A stretch of 64,000 bases of DNA, from contig SVEZ01000001.1 of the NCBI GenBank assembly GCA_015057115.1, forward strand, positions 234,381-298,380. The letters are read 5' to 3'. Below are positions 63,812 to 64,000 of this stretch, in pieces. Origin of the DNA: Lachnospiraceae bacterium (GTDB taxonomy: Bacteria > Bacillota > Clostridia > Lachnospirales > Lachnospiraceae). The notes beneath the pieces are model-generated. The model was not told where the DNA came from, searched no databases, and saw only the letters and a list, made by a program, of their open reading frames with translations. The position numbers were made by a program, and so were the translations under genes. The stretch's first letter is position 1, and each line of letters begins with the position of its first letter.

Positions 63812-63842
63812 ATCGTAGCCTATCACGGAACGTGAGAGTCAA
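63812..63842 (-). promoter_or_regulatory. MerR/TipA-type autoregulated promoter
   Basis: Minus strand TTGACT (plus 63837-63842), 19-bp spacer, TACGAT (plus 63812-63817). The spacer holds the dyad TCACG-TTC-CGTGA. A 19-bp spacer with a central dyad is the mark of promoters twisted open by MerR proteins. Confidence 0.85.
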
Positions 63843-63899
63843 TAGTCTTTTCCATCTTTTTTATTTTTCGTCAGGGAAGAGCATAATCATAACAGTAAA

Positions 63900-64000
63900 T
63901 CAGAACTCTTTCAATGTAAAGCTCACCTCCCACAAGCTCCCATAGCTCGTATCGCTGACCAGCTTCACCTGATACCCGTCAATATACATCTGCGTATTCA
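63900..64000 (-). CDS. Phage tail protein, C-terminal end only
   Basis: The minus strand has an open frame entering from the right edge and ending at TGA (plus 63900-63902): 32 residues including YIDGYQVKLVSDTSYGSLWE and FTLKEF. The beta-rich ending resembles distal tail proteins. The rest is outside the window. Confidence 0.5.
   Translation of the reverse strand, partial: NTQMYIDGYQVKLVSDTSYGSLWEVSFTLKEF

Larger units (their letters stand above)
52055..64000 (-). mobile_element. Prophage (one end; continues past the window)
   Basis: From the kinase junction to the right edge all genes are on the minus strand: three large serine recombinases, a DUF6870-like ORF, endolysin, holin, two tail-region proteins, a MerR regulator and the end of another tail protein. 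Integrase genes next to lysis genes at the end of the element, tail genes upstream: a siphovirus-like order read 3' to 5'. Confidence 0.9.

Noticed and set aside
1..64000. tRNA or rRNA genes
   Set aside because: Gaps were read on both strands; no cloverleaf with GTTCRA or CCA end and no rRNA-like sequence was found by eye.

Overview
The window is a low-to-mid-GC Firmicutes chromosome segment, most likely from an anaerobic spore-former of the Lachnospiraceae (class Clostridia). The evidence is the spore locus hup-rqcP-yabP-yabQ-divIC-spoIIE-tilS-hpt-ftsH in its conserved Bacillus/Clostridium order, spoVG, a CotS-like kinase, paired glgC/glgD, strong AGGAGG ribosome sites, and a corrinoid/UroD-type methyltransferase operon of the kind found in acetogenic and demethylating gut Clostridia. 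No tRNA, rRNA or CRISPR array was seen.

Layout. 1-1.3 kb: 3'-truncated GH13 amylase/neopullulanase. 1.4-1.5 kb: candidate C-rich sRNA. 1.6-8.8 kb (minus): sporulation/division block, with a spoIIE promoter that looks Spo0A-controlled. 8.9-15.7 kb: phosphoglucomutase, PEGA lipoprotein, CotS-like kinase, cca, proS. 15.8-18.8 kb: c-di-GMP module (GGDEF, HD-GYP, PilZ). 18.9-21.7 kb: two-component system plus pseudouridine synthase. 21.8-23.3 kb: metK under a SAM-I riboswitch, divergent from a second HD-GYP gene. 24.6-32.9 kb: murA, mfd, pth, spoVG, glgD, glgC. 33.2-38.2 kb (plus): murC, then dnaD and a dnaI-like helicase loader preceded by four DnaA boxes, then prs. 38.2-38.6 kb: non-coding, repeat-rich, structured. 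38.6-45.0 kb: six-gene corrinoid methyltransferase operon ending (5' side) in a double-cubane/2-hydroxyacyl-CoA dehydratase-like protein. 45.3-49.6 kb: gph, a type III toxin-antitoxin locus with a shrunken toxin, a DUF134-NifX fusion under twin palindromes, an ABC-F gene with a long leader, pncC. 49.6-52.05 kb: lipoprotein, small hypothetical, glutaredoxin-like protein, and a P-loop kinase whose 5' end is cut off.

52.05 kb to the right edge: one end of a prophage read from the minus strand. It carries three large serine recombinases, a small DUF6870-like ORF, a lysis cassette (endolysin, holin), tail genes, and a MerR/TipA-type regulator with its own promoter and terminator placed between two tail genes. 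The prophage boundary lies inside the kinase P-loop codons; its other end is outside the window.

Most notable: (i) the type III TA remnant at 45.9-46.4 kb with promoter, three 34-35-nt repeats, terminator and internally deleted ToxN/AbiQ-like toxin; (ii) paired DnaA boxes upstream of the primosome genes; (iii) the uncharacterised corrinoid operon; (iv) the autonomous MerR cassette in the prophage; (v) the candidate sRNA next to ftsH. Family names come from motif recognition by eye and memory; no database search was run.
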